Positions 37,701 to 50,465 are shown, counted from the first letter of the stretch. The stretch is 64,000 nt of DNA from Nissolia schottii (GCA_003254905.1 QANU01111459.1:644615-708614), one strand, 5' to 3'. The notes: a model not told the origin generated them from the sequence alone. Translations and numbers: made by a program.

Positions 37701-38949
37701 ACATATATATCTAGTCTATCTCTTTGTTAAATTAAATATGTAACACTTCCTAATCCCATTGTTCAAATATGGGGTTGATTGAAAGAGGATCTATCCTCCT
37801 TGGATGTCTTGGATCAGCAGCTGTATAAAAAAACAGTAGTTCTGTGTTTGAAAAAATTTTTTTGCTTGTTACAGTTTAAATCTTTTAAAGTGTGTTTTTT
37901 TAAGCGAGAAAGTGAAGAATTGTGCATCTTTCAATTAATATATTAGACGTGGTGTCAATAAATAACTAAATTTTCTTTGCCTTTATAAGGGCCCCACTAA
38001 ATCCCAATTGTTACGAAGTACTTAACTACATGTACTCAATTCCGATTACAGCATGATTAATGTTGGCACTTGAACAACATGAAGCATTATGAAATATGAA
38101 CTATTAATGTTAATATCAAATGGGTTTTTGCTAACCAATGCCTGAGAGCAAGTTGATTATACAATTAATGTCATTAAAAACATAAAATTTTAACATTTTT
38201 AAATATAAAATTATCATATATTCTTTTTTAACAAGTGTCATAAGTATACTTATTAGTAAAATCAATATTAAATTATCAATGCCCTAAATCGTGACTCAAC
38301 GGGATTGAGACTCCCTTCTCAGACTAGCGCTAAATTAGTATGTCCTCTATTCTATTCAATCTCTAGTATGTCACTTTTCTAAGCTTTGTCATCATTTTTG
38401 TTAGGAAATAATTCCCTTTATATTTCTTATATTATTATTTTCATTATTTATTATCATTGCATTATACTTTATAAATATATCAATAGATATCTCTCACATG
38501 TGTGGAGGATAATTTACTCTTACAATTTCTCTTAGAAAAAGATGGAAAAAGAAAACGGTGTCCTCGTTACCCAAAAATGGATTTGGCAGTAACAAATCAA
38601 CAAGCAACAAGCACATAAAAGAGAACAGAACCAATTATTTGTTAGGTTAGGGTTCGGTGTCGTTACGTCCTTGTTAGACATGTGAAATTGGTTCCAAGAC
38701 TGGTTGAAGTCAATGTCAAGGTTGAGCAAGACGTAACTTGCTTTATCGTATTTTCCATATCTGATAGCTATAATAGCTATTGATGTTTCACGTTGATCTC
38801 CCCCTCCCCTCCGTAAGATACAAAGAAAGAAAGAAAAAGAAGCCACCAATGTAAAATCAGAGAAAGTTAAGATAGAAGAGTTTCATTCACATAAAATCTC
38901 ACGCGAGTCACCTACTTTCAAAAAGGGAATTATTTATGTTTCTTGCAAT
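37701..38949. other. Intergenic, no recognisable gene
   Basis: AT-rich with no supported gene; a minus-strand open stretch at 38532-38849 has no recognisable domain. Confidence 0.5.
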
Positions 38950-39256
38950 ATATTGCTCGGCTCCGTTTTAACTATTTAAAATTAAACACTATATAAGGTA
39001 AATAAAAAAAATAATCTTTAGTAAATTTATAAAATAATATGAATTAAAAAAATTATTCTTATATGAAAAAATAAAATTTTATTTTCAACATAGTTACTAC
39101 TCTATTTACATTAACTATACTACTAAATGCTCCACTATAATTAGGTTATAAATGAAAAAGAAAAAAATAAATTACACTTAAATATTGTAAATGAATAAAT
39201 ATTTTAAAATTTTAAAAAATAAAAAATGGATAATTAAAACGAAATGAAGGGAGTAT
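38950..39256. mobile_element. Possible Stowaway-like MITE
   Basis: The left end TGCTCGGCTCCGTTTTAACT and the right end, reverse-complemented TACTCCCTTCATTTCGTTTT, are imperfect inverted repeats of the CTCCCTCCGTTTT type. The interior is very AT-rich and non-coding. Confidence 0.45.
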
Positions 39257-39516
39257 TTCTATAAATTATTTAACTAATGAGGCCTTGTTTGTTCAAGGGA
39301 TTATAGTTGGAAAATGATATACTCTTACGTTTTGTTTCAAGTTTTTGAATATAATATTATTGAGTATAAACTTATGAGTTTAATTGTGATATATGCGCTA
39401 AAAAAAAGTTTAGTTGTGATACATTTTTAGCATAAATAAATGTAAATGAATTTTGATATTTAATTATATTTTGACTATCAACAGAAAATGATTAACTCTC
39501 GCACTTGAATTATGAA

Positions 39517-39590
39517 GACTGCATAGCATAGTTGATTAGTGTACTGGACTTCAGATCAAAAGGTCGTGTATTCGACTCCCGGTCGAACTT
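39517..39590 (+). pseudogene. Degenerate tRNA-like sequence, anticodon position UCA
   Basis: It has a D-arm-like TAGCATAGTTGATTAGTG whose GCAT/GTGT stem can pair with wobbles, an anticodon-arm-like CTGGACTTCAGATCAAA with TCA at the anticodon position, and a T-loop TTCGACT. The anticodon stem has mismatches, the T stem pairs poorly and the acceptor stem does not pair. It is therefore a tRNA pseudogene or the head of a tRNA-derived SINE, not a functional tRNA. Confidence 0.45.
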
Positions 39591-40509
39591 TTTCTTTCCT
39601 TTTCTCATGTTAAAGAAGAAAAGGAAATTCTCACAATTAAACTTATTAATCATTCATAAAAATGCTATATTTTCATGTTTTGACAAGATTTATGTCATTG
39701 AAATGAAATTCATTATGAAAAATATCATCGTGTCCCCCAATTATCTAACTTCTTTCAATTATGCAAAATTATCATGTATATTCTCATAAATATGTTGTAT
39801 AAATTAAAAAAAAAATCATTCTCAACATTTTTTTAAAAATATTTTTAAGAATTTTAATATTGAACAAATATATTTTTTATAATATTTTTTGTGCGACTAA
39901 GGTTTCTTACATCCTATTACCAAGGAAGAAAACTAAATATAGAAGTTTTTTATGGTGCTTTTCTTTCACCATTAATAATGTGGAAGTGAATATTTTGAAT
40001 TAAATTTATTGTCTTGTGGAGTGGTGTATGGGGTATGCGAATCAAGATGGAGGAATGAAGCCCAAGGAAAATAAAATAGTTATTCCACTCCTTTGTTTAT
40101 ATATTTTAATAAAATTGAGAATGAAATGACGACAATTATAATATTTTATTCTTACATTACCCTTAAAACAAATGAAAGAAAAGAAACTTATAAATATTAA
40201 GATGAATAAATAAGTAAATTTGTATAGAATTAGATTCTAAAACAGCAAATTGGGAGGAACAAAAAATGAAGTTTTTGGTGGAATATCCACCTTACTAACT
40301 ACTTCACTCCATTGTTAAACTACCAATCCAAGCAATGAAAGCCCAAGCCCATTGAATTCATTTGGGCTCTATTCCACTCCACCTGAAATGGAAGGAGAGA
40401 GAAAGGAAGAAAATTGGAATGAAAAAAAAATTCATTTATTTGGATATAAAGGAGAGAAAAAAAGAGAATTAATTAATAGTATAAAAAGTATTTGAAAACC
40501 ACTATTTCC
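39591..40509. other. Intergenic, AT-rich
   Basis: Highly AT-rich, with no recognisable gene or element. Confidence 0.5.
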
Positions 40510-40945
40510 TTTTTCTTTTTTTTTGACAATAAACAAAATTTTATTAATAGGAAAGCTTAATGGCACTTACACATTAAAAAAAATATATCAAAATTAATGT
40601 AAATAAGAAATAAAAATACTATGCATTTTGAACTAACTCGATTTGTAGCTCTGTTCCTTGTCTGAAGACTATCGATGTCTAAGGCTATTTCACATTGGAT
40701 ATCAACATGAGAAACACTACAGTTTAAATAATGTATTACATATTTTTTAACCATGGATTTGATTATCTTTATCATTTGTAATGCCGTACAAAAGAAACAA
40801 CTACAAAACGAACTAACATAGTCATGAGAAGGACCTAAACAACCACACAGAGAAAATATAACACAAGATAAATCGTTAAAAAAATGACAAATTTAAAAAC
40901 ATATATTCAAGATTTAATATATCATTCTATTTAATAAAAACTTAA
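40510..40945 (-). mobile_element. Retroposon 3' end (LINE-like), family C copy 1
   Basis: Related over about 420 bp to 50466-50885. Both copies start, on the plus strand, with a T run followed by ATAAACAAAATTTTATT and share AACTAACTCGATTTGTAGCT, TCTGTTCCTTG, GTACAAAAGAAACAACTAC and TTCAAGATTTAAT-type motifs. Read on the minus strand both end in a poly-A-like tail, as expected for a reverse-transcribed element truncated at its 5' side. No coding domain remains, so the parent element is not certain. Confidence 0.6.
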
Positions 40946-41528
40946 GTAAAAAAAAAAGGGCAAGACTACCACCCAAAAATGATGATGGCAACCCTTCTCT
41001 ATCACTCACAAACAAATACCAAAAAAAAAAAACATAGAGTGAGAGGAGAGAAAAATTCACAAAAAAATTATTTTTTTTTACCCTTTCTAATATTATCCAT
41101 ACTTATTGGTGGTAGAAATAAAATTTTAGAATGACATAAGAGTAAAAATATTATTTGTATATTTTTCTTTTCTTTCACATTTTTACATAAATAAAAATAT
41201 TTTATTTTATTTCCTTTCATTCTAACATATTAATGAGAAAAAAAAGGTGTTTGAGAATTATACATTTTAAACTAATTTACTTTCATTTCCACGAAAAATA
41301 TAAAATTAAAATGGTTGAGATGAATTTAAATTATGACACGGCCACGTCAGCGCCGTTAACCTCAGTCAGGAGACTAAAAATAAACTCTAAAATTTTATAG
41401 GAATTAAAAATTTTATATAAGAACTAAAAATAAACTTTAAAATTTTACAGCGACTAAAAACTTAATTAAGCCTTTTTATTTTATTTATTTTGTCTTTTCC
41501 CTTGCCGAATCACACTCGAAGGAACTTA
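40946..41528. other. Intergenic region upstream of CAF1
   Basis: AT-rich, grading into the CAF1 promoter. There is a direct repeat of ACTAAAAATAAACTYTAAAA near 41372-41392 and 41425-41445. Confidence 0.5.
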
Positions 41529-41540
41529 ATATATAAAAGC
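41529..41540 (+). promoter_or_regulatory. TATA box of the CAF1-like gene
   Basis: AATATATAAAAGCAGC lies about 140 bp upstream of the CAF1 start codon, on the correct strand and in an otherwise unremarkable region. Transcription would start around 41560, giving a roughly 115-nt leader. Confidence 0.65.
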
Positions 41541-41676
41541 AGCAGTAGCTAGCCTCAGGAATGAGGCAAAGCATAAATGTAAATTGACGAGCCCATCCAC
41601 CCCTCACTATCAGTTAGCAGTAACCGTAAAACTAAAACCCTTCTTCCGAAACCGAAGCAAAGCAAAGGAAAACGCG

Positions 41677-42549
41677 ATGCACCTCTCAGACTCGCAGGCA
41701 CAGGCACAGGCACAGGCACAGCACCGATCCCGTGGACCCATCCACACCAGATCAGTCTGGTCCTCCAACCTCCATTTCGAGTTCCAGCTCATCCGATCCC
41801 TCATCGACTCCCACCCTCTCATCTCCATGGACACCGAGTTCCCCGGCGTCGTCGTCCGCCCCGCCGAAACCTCCGCCGCCTCCTCCCGCCATCGCCGCCA
41901 TCCTTCTTCCCATTACGCCGTCCTGAAGGCCAACGTCGACCGCCTCCACCTGATCCAGATCGGCCTCACCCTATCCGACCACAACGGCAACCTCCCCAGC
42001 CTAGGCACCGAATCCTCCTACATCTGGGAATTCAACTTCCGCGACTTCGACGTCTCTCGTGACGCCCACGCGCACGACTCCGTCGAGCTCCTCCGCCGCC
42101 AGGGCATCGACTTCGAGAAGAACCGCCGGTTCGGGATCGACTCGGTCCAGTTCGCGGAGCTGATGATGTCGTCTGGCCTGGTCTGCAACGACGCCGTCAG
42201 CTGGGTGACGTTCCACAGCGCCTACGACTTCGGCTACCTCGCGAAGCTCCTCACGCAGCGCGCCCTGCCGGAGGAGATGCCGGAGTTCCTCCGCCTCGTG
42301 AGGCTGTTCTTCGGGGACAGGGTTTTCGACGTGAAGCACCTGATGAGGTTTTGCAGGGACCTGCACGGCGGGTTGGACCAGGTGTGCCGGTCGCTGAAGG
42401 TGGAGCGGGTCGTTGGGAAGAGCCACCAGGCTGGCTCCGATAGCCTGCTGACCCTGCACGCGTTCCGGAGCATTCGGGAGGCTTACTTTGGGAAAGCTGA
42501 TGGGATGATCAAGTATGCTGGTGTCTTGTATGGTTTAGAGGCTTTCTAA
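41677..42549 (+). CDS. CAF1-like: CCR4-associated factor 1 (CAF1/POP2) deadenylase (290 aa)
   Basis: An intronless, GC-rich coding region encodes a DEDD-family 3'-5' exoribonuclease of the CCR4-NOT complex, which shortens mRNA poly(A) tails. Catalytic residues are present: Asp52 and Glu54 in SMDTEFPG, Asp184 in [11 protein letters not shown], and His250 and Asp255 in [26 protein letters not shown] and [11 protein letters not shown] are also family-typical. The chosen ATG opens MHLSDSQAQ. The frame is open further upstream to 41584 but has no ATG there. The N terminus has an (AQ)n repeat from a CAGGCA microsatellite. The closest plant group appears to be the short intronless CAF1 genes (CAF1-9/11-like), which are often stress-induced; that subgroup is inferred. 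The protein should act in the cytoplasm and in P-bodies. Confidence 0.94.
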   Translation: MHLSDSQAQAQAQAQHRSRGPIHTRSVWSSNLHFEFQLIRSLIDSHPLISMDTEFPGVVVRPAETSAASSRHRRHPSSHYAVLKANVDRLHLIQIGLTLSDHNGNLPSLGTESSYIWEFNFRDFDVSRDAHAHDSVELLRRQGIDFEKNRRFGIDSVQFAELMMSSGLVCNDAVSWVTFHSAYDFGYLAKLLTQRALPEEMPEFLRLVRLFFGDRVFDVKHLMRFCRDLHGGLDQVCRSLKVERVVGKSHQAGSDSLLTLHAFRSIREAYFGKADGMIKYAGVLYGLEAF

Positions 42550-43000
42550 TCGAATTGCATCATGTAGATTTTTGTTTCTTTTGTTCCTATGTTTTTAAGT
42601 GAAAATTTGTATACAATTTGGATATTGTTAATGTGATTAGGGATCATTTATTTTCTTTGATGTTTTATGCACCTGCACTCTTGATCTCAATGTAGGTTTA
42701 GGCAATGACAATCACTAAGGACTAAGGCATTGTTATTATAGTATGCCGTTTTGCTTAGGTAGTATATTGAAAACTCAGTAAGGCATTATTATTAGAGTAT
42801 GCCGTTTTGCTTAGGCAGTATATTGAAAACTCGGTTTGGAACTGGAACAGACCGAAGAATTTGCAATCCCCTCCTATTTGGTGTTAGTGATTATACCCTA
42901 TGATTTCATTTGTACATTATGTTGAAAGCAGTGTTTCCAAAAAACCCAAATCCGAAATTCAACTGGCAAGGCATTTGGTTCATGATTTTGAATTACTTCT
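42550..43000 (+). other. 3' UTR/downstream region of CAF1
   Basis: T-rich sequence just after the TAA, with a short tandem duplication inside. Plant polyadenylation signals are too loose to place the end. Confidence 0.4.
42723..42834. repeat. Tandem duplication of a 56-bp unit
   Basis: TAAGGCATTGTTATTATAGT to GTATATTGAAAACTCAG at 42723-42778 is repeated at 42779-42834 with a few substitutions. It lies in the CAF1 downstream region. Confidence 0.85.
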
Positions 43001-44499
43001 AGTGAAGGCCTCCCCTATTTAAGATGTATTTGAATTACTTCTACCATTGGGTTGCAAAAACTACACAGATGAGGAGCATAGCATGTATAATCTTTCCGTC
43101 TTGCACACACACGTACTAACATCTAGTTGGTTGGAATAGGGCTGGATTGCTAGAATTGTTAGTTTAAAGAATGCTGAATAATTGTAGTTTTGAATAGTTT
43201 CTTACACCTCATGAAATTCTTCGAGGACAGATTAGAATGGCTCTTCTTTGAAAAAATTATGTTCTTTCTATCCGTAATCTTGATTTCTATAAAATGCAGG
43301 CTGTGCAACTTCTATTGAAACAAATGTGAAATAGGATGCAGAATAATTGATTATATTATATTTTTATAGAAATGAAATAATTGATCATCCATACTTTTGG
43401 AAGCTATTATCAGTAAACTATTCAATGATCTGATATTGAAGCTTCAGTTTATTCTCCATCTCCATGCCTCCACTTCCATGAGAATGATATCATGGCTATG
43501 AATATAGAAGCCATTCTCCTCTGCAGAATTCAGGTTTTGGCATTGGGTGGAAAGTGGAAATAACATAACTCTGCTTTTTTTGGTTGAACTGCTGTTCCAC
43601 AGTATATCAGGAAATTTCTATGGGTAAGTATAACACAGTAAATCTGTATTTCCGCTTCTGAGGTGATTATGTGTGGCTTATCTTAGAATTGATTTGAAAG
43701 TATCTACATTTCTCACCTGCATGATAATTTTGATTTTTGACTATTGACTTTGATTTCTTTACTTCATGGGTTCTCAAGGGTTATACCAGGGTTTTTAGCA
43801 TTTGACATTTTAGGAAGATAATAATAATAATAGTAACCAGAGGATGCAATCAATGGTTGTTTTCAGGTAGTCTTGATTGATGAAAGGTGTTCTTAGGTGT
43901 TTGCTTAATTTTCTTCACTAGTTATGAGTATAATCATATAATATTCTTGGAGGTATGGAATGATCAACAGCTAAAGGGAATATATTTCTGTTCCGCGTGT
44001 TCTTTAGATAGGTTTATATTCATTGTTCTTTCAGGTGCTGGGAAGCTTTCTCATGTCTTGATTTCCTTTGTTTTTATCCATGTCCATATTAATATGTGTA
44101 TTGCTTCTAATAACAACTTCTGTACATAGGATATTTCTGCTTACTTTTTGTTCCAGACTCGGGAGTCGACATCAACATTGCATGTCATGAGTTGGTTTAA
44201 CTTCTAAAGTAGGGTTTGCTAATATCTGCAAGCAGGCTGATTTGGTTGCTTCAATAGGAGTTAGCATGTGGCCTGTTCAGCATGTTTTGACGCTTTACAT
44301 CTTTATCTACCTTTCTATTCCTTATTTCAGGTTTAACTCTACAGTTCAAGATCTAGCCACAAGTTTGAGAATTTTTTTTTTTCCAAATGTTATAATACAG
44401 CTCAAATATAGCATGCAGACTAAAACTAGTAAAGTCACAGATAGATTTGTCTTATGTGTGATATTTTGGATGTCTTTTGCTTCCTACTTGCAATAAAAA
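43001..44499. other. Region downstream of CAF1, unidentified
   Basis: T-rich on the plus strand, with several short open stretches (43887-44129, 44242-44496) and no recognisable domain. The composition could fit intron or non-coding transcript sequence, but nothing proves it. Confidence 0.4.
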
Positions 44500-44600
44500 A
44501 GTCAGTCCAGTGCACGATACTCCCACTTGGTTGGGTCTAGAGAGGATAGATACATGCAACCTTAACCCCGCAAGCGAAGAGGCGGTTTTATGGATTATTT
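44500..44600 (+). mobile_element. Au-type SINE fragment
   Basis: The motifs CCAGTGCACGATACTCCCAC, GGGTCTAGAGAGGATA, ATGCAACCTTAACCCCGCAA and GAGGCGGTTTTATGGA match, in order, the widespread plant Au SINE body as I know it (AGTGCACGA, GGGTCTGGGGAGGGT, GCAGCCTTACCCC, GAGGCTGTTTCC). The 5' tRNA-like head is not clear. Confidence 0.6.
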
Positions 44601-46097
44601 CTTACCATTGGTTGTGTTGTCTCTGACCAAATGTGAAAGCCCAAGAAGAATTCTCTGGTCGGTTTCTTATGTTTTGAAGAGTTGAGATTTACGGTGAACT
44701 GTTATGCTGTTATACTGTCGTTCTTGCTTTTTAAATAAAAACCAGGTTTTTATGCATTTATAACATGCAGAAGTGTGGTGGTTGTCTAAGGCCTAGGCTA
44801 AAAGATGCTTGCCTTTTCTCCTTGATATGATGTGAGTTATTTTCTATGTTTATCTCTGCTGTGCCTTTGTGCTAAACTATTGAATTTGAACTGTTCAATG
44901 GCAGCTTATAAAGTTTTAGCACATCTTGGCACCAGGTAATTCATCATGGTATGATATGATGATGAATTTGGATAGAGACAATCAATGCCCATAGATTGGA
45001 GTCCCATTTGTCAGAAACTGTTTGAACTTGGACCAAGTATGGCGAATCAGGAATGTTTAATGTTTGTTATGCTTGAACTCTGCATCACTGCATGTTATGT
45101 TTCGAGGAGCAAGCTGATTTATACAGATCGTCTTTCTAGTATGCTGATTCCTAAATGTTGCATCTGTGGGCTTCTAAGAGTTTTGTGTCAACGGTTGATT
45201 TTATTTTCTTGGAAAACAGAGTTGACAGTTCTGGAAGGGGATTATTTATTGGCTGGCTGCACTTGTATGAACCTGAAGAGCCTTGTTTCTGTTAGCTTTT
45301 GTGACTTGTGACTGGAATTCCAACCACAGCTTGGTTCGATTTCTTGGTGGCTTAACTCACATTCTCTGGGAGATTGCTTCACAGGCATACAGGTATTATG
45401 TTATATCTATACATATGAATGTTCATAAATTCATTGTATGAAAAAAACATAAACAAAAATATGAAAATGGCAATAGCGTGTCTGTTTCAGCGTGGGGTCA
45501 ACATGTCATAATCCATCATTCCTCAATTCTTGTGGTTCATGGTTGGTGACAGTGTCCAATATCAATGGTTCTTGCTCCTTCCAGTTGGATGCGGTCCACC
45601 TTTTTGCCCCTCCAGTTCATTTGTTTTGACATACCCAGCCCATGTGTTTAGGGCTTGGGAGTTGGGATAGTAATTAATCCTATAAATTGCTTAGCCAATT
45701 GGATAAAAAGGAAGGAGCATATGAAGTTGCGATGAAACTTTTGCCTGTATTTTAGAAAACAAAATTCAAGCCATGGTTACGGATGACAACAATCTGAAGA
45801 GGGAACCTAAACAAACTTATATAGTAATACAGTTTTTCAATTAACAAAATATGAAATATTGGTTTTTGCATTATCGGTTGTTCTGATTTTTTTCTTTTTG
45901 AAACAAATAGCTATTTGAAAGAATCTATTTCCATAAATAAATATGAGAAAAAAATCTCAAGTGGTGCTATTTGGATTTGATACAGCTACGACAACTACGT
46001 AATTCTTTGCCGGTGTTGTTTTCTGGTTTTGAGGTCTTTTGCTTTGCTTGGTATATGCTTGTAATTGATTCTTGGCTTTTGGCTCTCTCCCCCCCCC
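44601..46097. other. Intergenic or non-coding, unidentified
   Basis: A plus-strand open stretch at 44985-45311 (108 codons, Cys-rich) matches no family I recognise. A short segment at 45323-45400 ends in CAG/GT like an exon-intron boundary but is isolated. A C homopolymer with a single N closes the stretch at 46098. Confidence 0.4.
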
Positions 46098-46099
46098 NA

Positions 46100-46330
46100 A
46101 AAGGTATTCAAGGAGAAAAAATTGGATGAATGTGTGATTGAATTGATGAAAACTGAAGTATACATACTGTTACCCTGTTTATATGCAGCACACAGTGCTA
46201 TCTAACAAGACTGTTATAACAAACTGATAACTAACTTAAATGCACATGTGATCTCTAACAAAAGAGTCCAAAATTGTTTACGTTTGAACTGTGCTAGTCT
46301 CTTTCTGTAGTTAGATGCACAAGCAATTTT
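46100..46330 (-). mobile_element. Possible copia-type LTR remnant
   Basis: Motifs such as GTATACATACTGTTACCCTG and TAACAAACTGATAACTAAC are similar in style to LTR sequence of plant copia elements. No second LTR, primer site or coding region was found, so this is a weak call. Confidence 0.28.
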
Positions 46331-49300
46331 GTTGTTGCTGATGTGACGAGAAGAAATTGCAAATTTTCTATTTCTTGAAGTTTGGATTTTCAGCTTCAGT
46401 GTTGGTTGGCATAGTATTTTTTTTATCCGGCAAACTGTTAGGGGATCATCTACCTAGGTTGGACACAGCACGAGGGGAAATTTTGATTCTCTGGGATTCT
46501 TAGACTAGTGAGTGTGTGTTGGTTTAGTTTTTGTAAAATTGCTTTTGGTAAAACTGATCTGGTTAGGATTGATTTTGAAGTGATTTGTGTTTGTTATGCT
46601 TATTTGAAAAGTGATTTTAACTTCATTGATTTGAAGTACTCTTAAAAATAATTCAATTTTGCTTTTGGTAGAATTAATTTTAGAAGCTAGAATTGATTTT
46701 AAAATAATGAAACCAGATAAAACATCACAAAATTGGTTGAGCTTTTGAAATTAATTTTGACACATATAGGTAGTGTGTTTTAGCAATCTCTTTTCCGATT
46801 TAAATTATCTGTCATTTTGGCAAGTACATAGATATGAATGAAGGACCTTAAAATTTAGAGTAGTTTATAAATTAAATTTATCAAATTAACCTTATTTAAT
46901 TTTAACTCTTACTCTTTAGTTGTATTAATACAACTTTTAACCTTCGTTATGTAAATTAATGTTATTTCAATTTCCTAGGTCTCTATTAGAAATATAATTG
47001 GAAGTTTAATGATAAATTTTACATAAAAAGTGGGAGTATAAGGCAGGCTGTGTAGATGTGAATTACAAAATGAGGATATTAATTCAATTTATGGTATCGA
47101 ATTATAAAAAAAAAACATGCCATGTGAGGGTCATGTGAGCGTTCAATTAATTTGCATTATGCTAGACTCGTTAATATTTTAAAATCAATTCCAATGGATT
47201 TGACAGAGTTTTGTTATATGCAAAACAATGTCTGCACCAAAGAAACATTTGGAATAATTTTTGACATGGTTTAAAACATGATTCAAAATTGATATATGGG
47301 CCCATTTTTAACATTCATGAGCTTAATTGCTTTTTTAACTAATTTCAAATACTGCAAATAGCGATAAATTAGAGGCAAGGAATAAAAAAAATATATTTAG
47401 GGGTTTTGAAAAAGTTTCAAACTGTAGAACTGAATAATCACTGCAACAAATTTGGTCATGACGACGTTTTTATTATAATAAATTTGACTTATGGTTACTT
47501 TTTTTAATTAATTATACTTTAAAAACGTGTCTTAGGGAATACTTTAATTTACAAAAATGACAATTTATAATAGTTCAAGCTACCCTCAATTTGACAATAT
47601 TGTAAAATGTGACATCTCAACTTTAAAAGTATAACATTTTTTATAATATAGTATGAAATTAAGACCGCATGTTTTGTAGATTCATAAATTGAGTGTGGCA
47701 TAAAGTATTGAGGTTTGGGTTTAGGGTTAAGGGTGATTAATAAAAAATATGATCTTAAGTGAATTGCAATGAATTGAATAATTAAAAGGAAGTTAGAAGG
47801 ACATCACTAAGATTGGTTAGTGATTAGTGACAGAGGGATTGGAAATTGGGTAACTTGCATGAGGTTGTAAGTTTAAACTAGGTAGCCACATAATAATGCA
47901 AAGAGTCTTATAAAATTATTTATTTGTCTCTACTTATTAACTTAAGTTTTGAGATAGATGATTATTGATAAATAATAATAAGAAAAAAAGTATTTCTAAC
48001 CATGTATGCATAGACTCTCTAAGAATATGTTTACGAGTTGTAGAAAACATAATTAAGTCCCTTAAACATTTTCTTTCACTCCAAAATCTAACTCGCACTG
48101 ACACCTTAAATGATGGATGCTATATATCATGCTAAGGTGCCAACGTTGGTATCCACAACCAGAAAAGGTGGTGGGGACTGGGGAATCCATATCCCTTTTG
48201 TACTTTTTGTTTCATTGCAATGTGGGATAATATGATTCATTTCCTGCACAGTTGGGGTTGGAAATAAAGCAAAGTCGCCATCTGTTGGAATAATCCTATT
48301 ACCCAATCACAATACTACCATAGCCTACACCCACGGTCCCATTCCCCTTCATCACATGTTCACACATGTTCACTTGTTCATGCTATACTAGTACTAAAAC
48401 CATGTTCATTCAACTTAACCACATAATGCATATCTTAATTTGATGCAATGTTATATGGTCAACCCCACATAAATACACTTGTTGATGTTAAAACTCTTGA
48501 AATTGACTAGAGAATAGTGGTGCAACTTCAACTGTTATGAATGTGACGAGTGCTTGGAGGTTTTGTATACACCAAGAACCCAATTAAATGTGAGGGAGTG
48601 TCAAGTGTGTATGATGATATGAACGACGTGAAGAAGAAAATAGATAAAAAGGAGGCAATTGGCGAAACCCCTTTTATGTGTATACTGGCTACAACTCACT
48701 CAGTCTATTTCCTAATTAATTCTACGTCTCTCTCTAAACGGTCTCCATCTGCTCTTTGGACCTTTTTCGAGAGGCACGTGAAGGGGGGTGATCTCTATCT
48801 TAACAAGTTACACGTGACCACATACCCCTCTCTATATTTTTAATATTTTTAAGGGCGAGAACTTACATAGTGATCCAATCAAATTTTAAAGAATATATTT
48901 TAATTTGAAGTTGAATGGTGTGGAACAGTAATGTGTATTTGTTGACCGTGAATGTTAAAACTTGGAATACCTGTCTTCCAGTACAATATAAGTATTTGAC
49001 CAATGTTCAGCTGTTTGGGTTGCGTGGATGTGTAGCTTTGCATTCAATGTGGTTGTTGACGGTGCTCGATCTCTCTCTCCACTGTTGGCTAAGGTTAATA
49101 GTGAATAAAGAGGAGTGCAATGCAGGTGAATAATTTAATTAAGAGGAGCGTAATATGGTTGAATATGGTTAATTGATATATAATGTATGATGTTTGGACA
49201 AGAGTGTGTGTACGTATACGTACCTTAGTTAATTCCTTTTTAAAAAAAAGTTTGGACAAAGGTTAGTTATTCATGTCAAGATCAACTAGGAGTCTAAAGT

Positions 49301-50465
49301 GATCAATCATTTGGATAAGACAAGCTGCGATCATTTTTGTTTTAACTAACAAGTGAAAACATTTCATTAAAAAAGTAAATTACATTAAATGCATTATAAA
49401 TTTTTTACTTTAGATTCTTGTAATAACAAGTGTGTCCTTATACAACTGGTTAACAAAATCCTTATCATTATAATAAATTAAAATTAATGTACTCGGATGA
49501 AGTGGTTGGCGAGTCGATGGCAAGCAAGGATGGGCGATAAAAAAAAACAAGCGGCAAATGACAAGTGATTGGTCGTCCAGGTGATGGGTGAGTTGTGAGC
49601 TACGAGTAAACTTGGCGAAGGAAGTCAAGAAATAGGAAAGATATTGAATTTAAGAACTCTTAAATCATAAGAAATTGAAATCTACAGTTTTTTTAAACTT
49701 TAAAAATATCTCATGAAAAAATTTTAGAATTTTAGAATTCTTTTATATTAGTATTCAAATAAAGAAATAAAGAATTTTTATATTAAATCAATTGAAATCT
49801 CCTCAACAAATAGATTACCTTTTGACAAATCCTCCATCTAGACATATCAATATTAATTCTAGAAGTAATAATATATCTTTGAAAAGTTAGCTAGAAAACT
49901 GCTAGCAATTCAATAATTAATTAGTGATTATCATTGGTTAATAATTTTTTTCTTGTCAATTAATGGAATAGTGAAAACTAGCGTAACAAGTTTCAAGTTA
50001 GAGAGATTATCTTAAAAGGATTTGATGGACGGCGGAGGCTTGAGTGGAGAGAAGCAGATGGCAGAGCTGGTGAAGGTGGGATTTGAGGAGGTGGTGGGCG
50101 GTGGTGTTGAACTGATGATGTTGATTGTTGAAGAGGGAGTAGTGGGTTTCTTATTTTAGCTAAACAATATTTTAAATGTTAGGAACAATGTGTTTAAATT
50201 TGAGTCGTTGAGATGTTTCTAATAGTAATGAATGGTGGGGATCCTCTCAACATATCACTCTCCTTTTCTCCATTAAAAGGAGAGGATACCAATCCTATAC
50301 CATGTATCTCGTCAAAAGATAAATGCTCATATTATAAAATATATTGTATCAACTCACTATATTATTTATTAATGGATTAGATCTTAATAAAATGAGAGTT
50401 TTGTTAAAATCTCATTTAATGATAAATAGTAATATGCACGTTGATATAGTACTTCATACAAAATA
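46331..50465. other. Long gene-poor intergenic region
   Basis: AT-rich; 46500-46780 has foldback-like AATTGATTTT segments. Short open stretches (48550-48843, 48915-49133, 49410-49628) show no domain and some lack an ATG. Nothing further could be supported. Confidence 0.45.

Noticed and set aside
41584-41676. Possible longer N terminus of CAF1
   Set aside because: The upstream in-frame opening starts at TTG, has no ATG and lies in the expected 5' leader downstream of the TATA box.
42001-42459. 152-codon minus-strand open frame opposite CAF1
   Set aside because: It is an antisense shadow caused by the GC-rich CAF1 codons.
48550-48843. 97-codon open frame in gene-poor DNA
   Set aside because: It opens with GTG rather than ATG, has no domain and no supporting signals.
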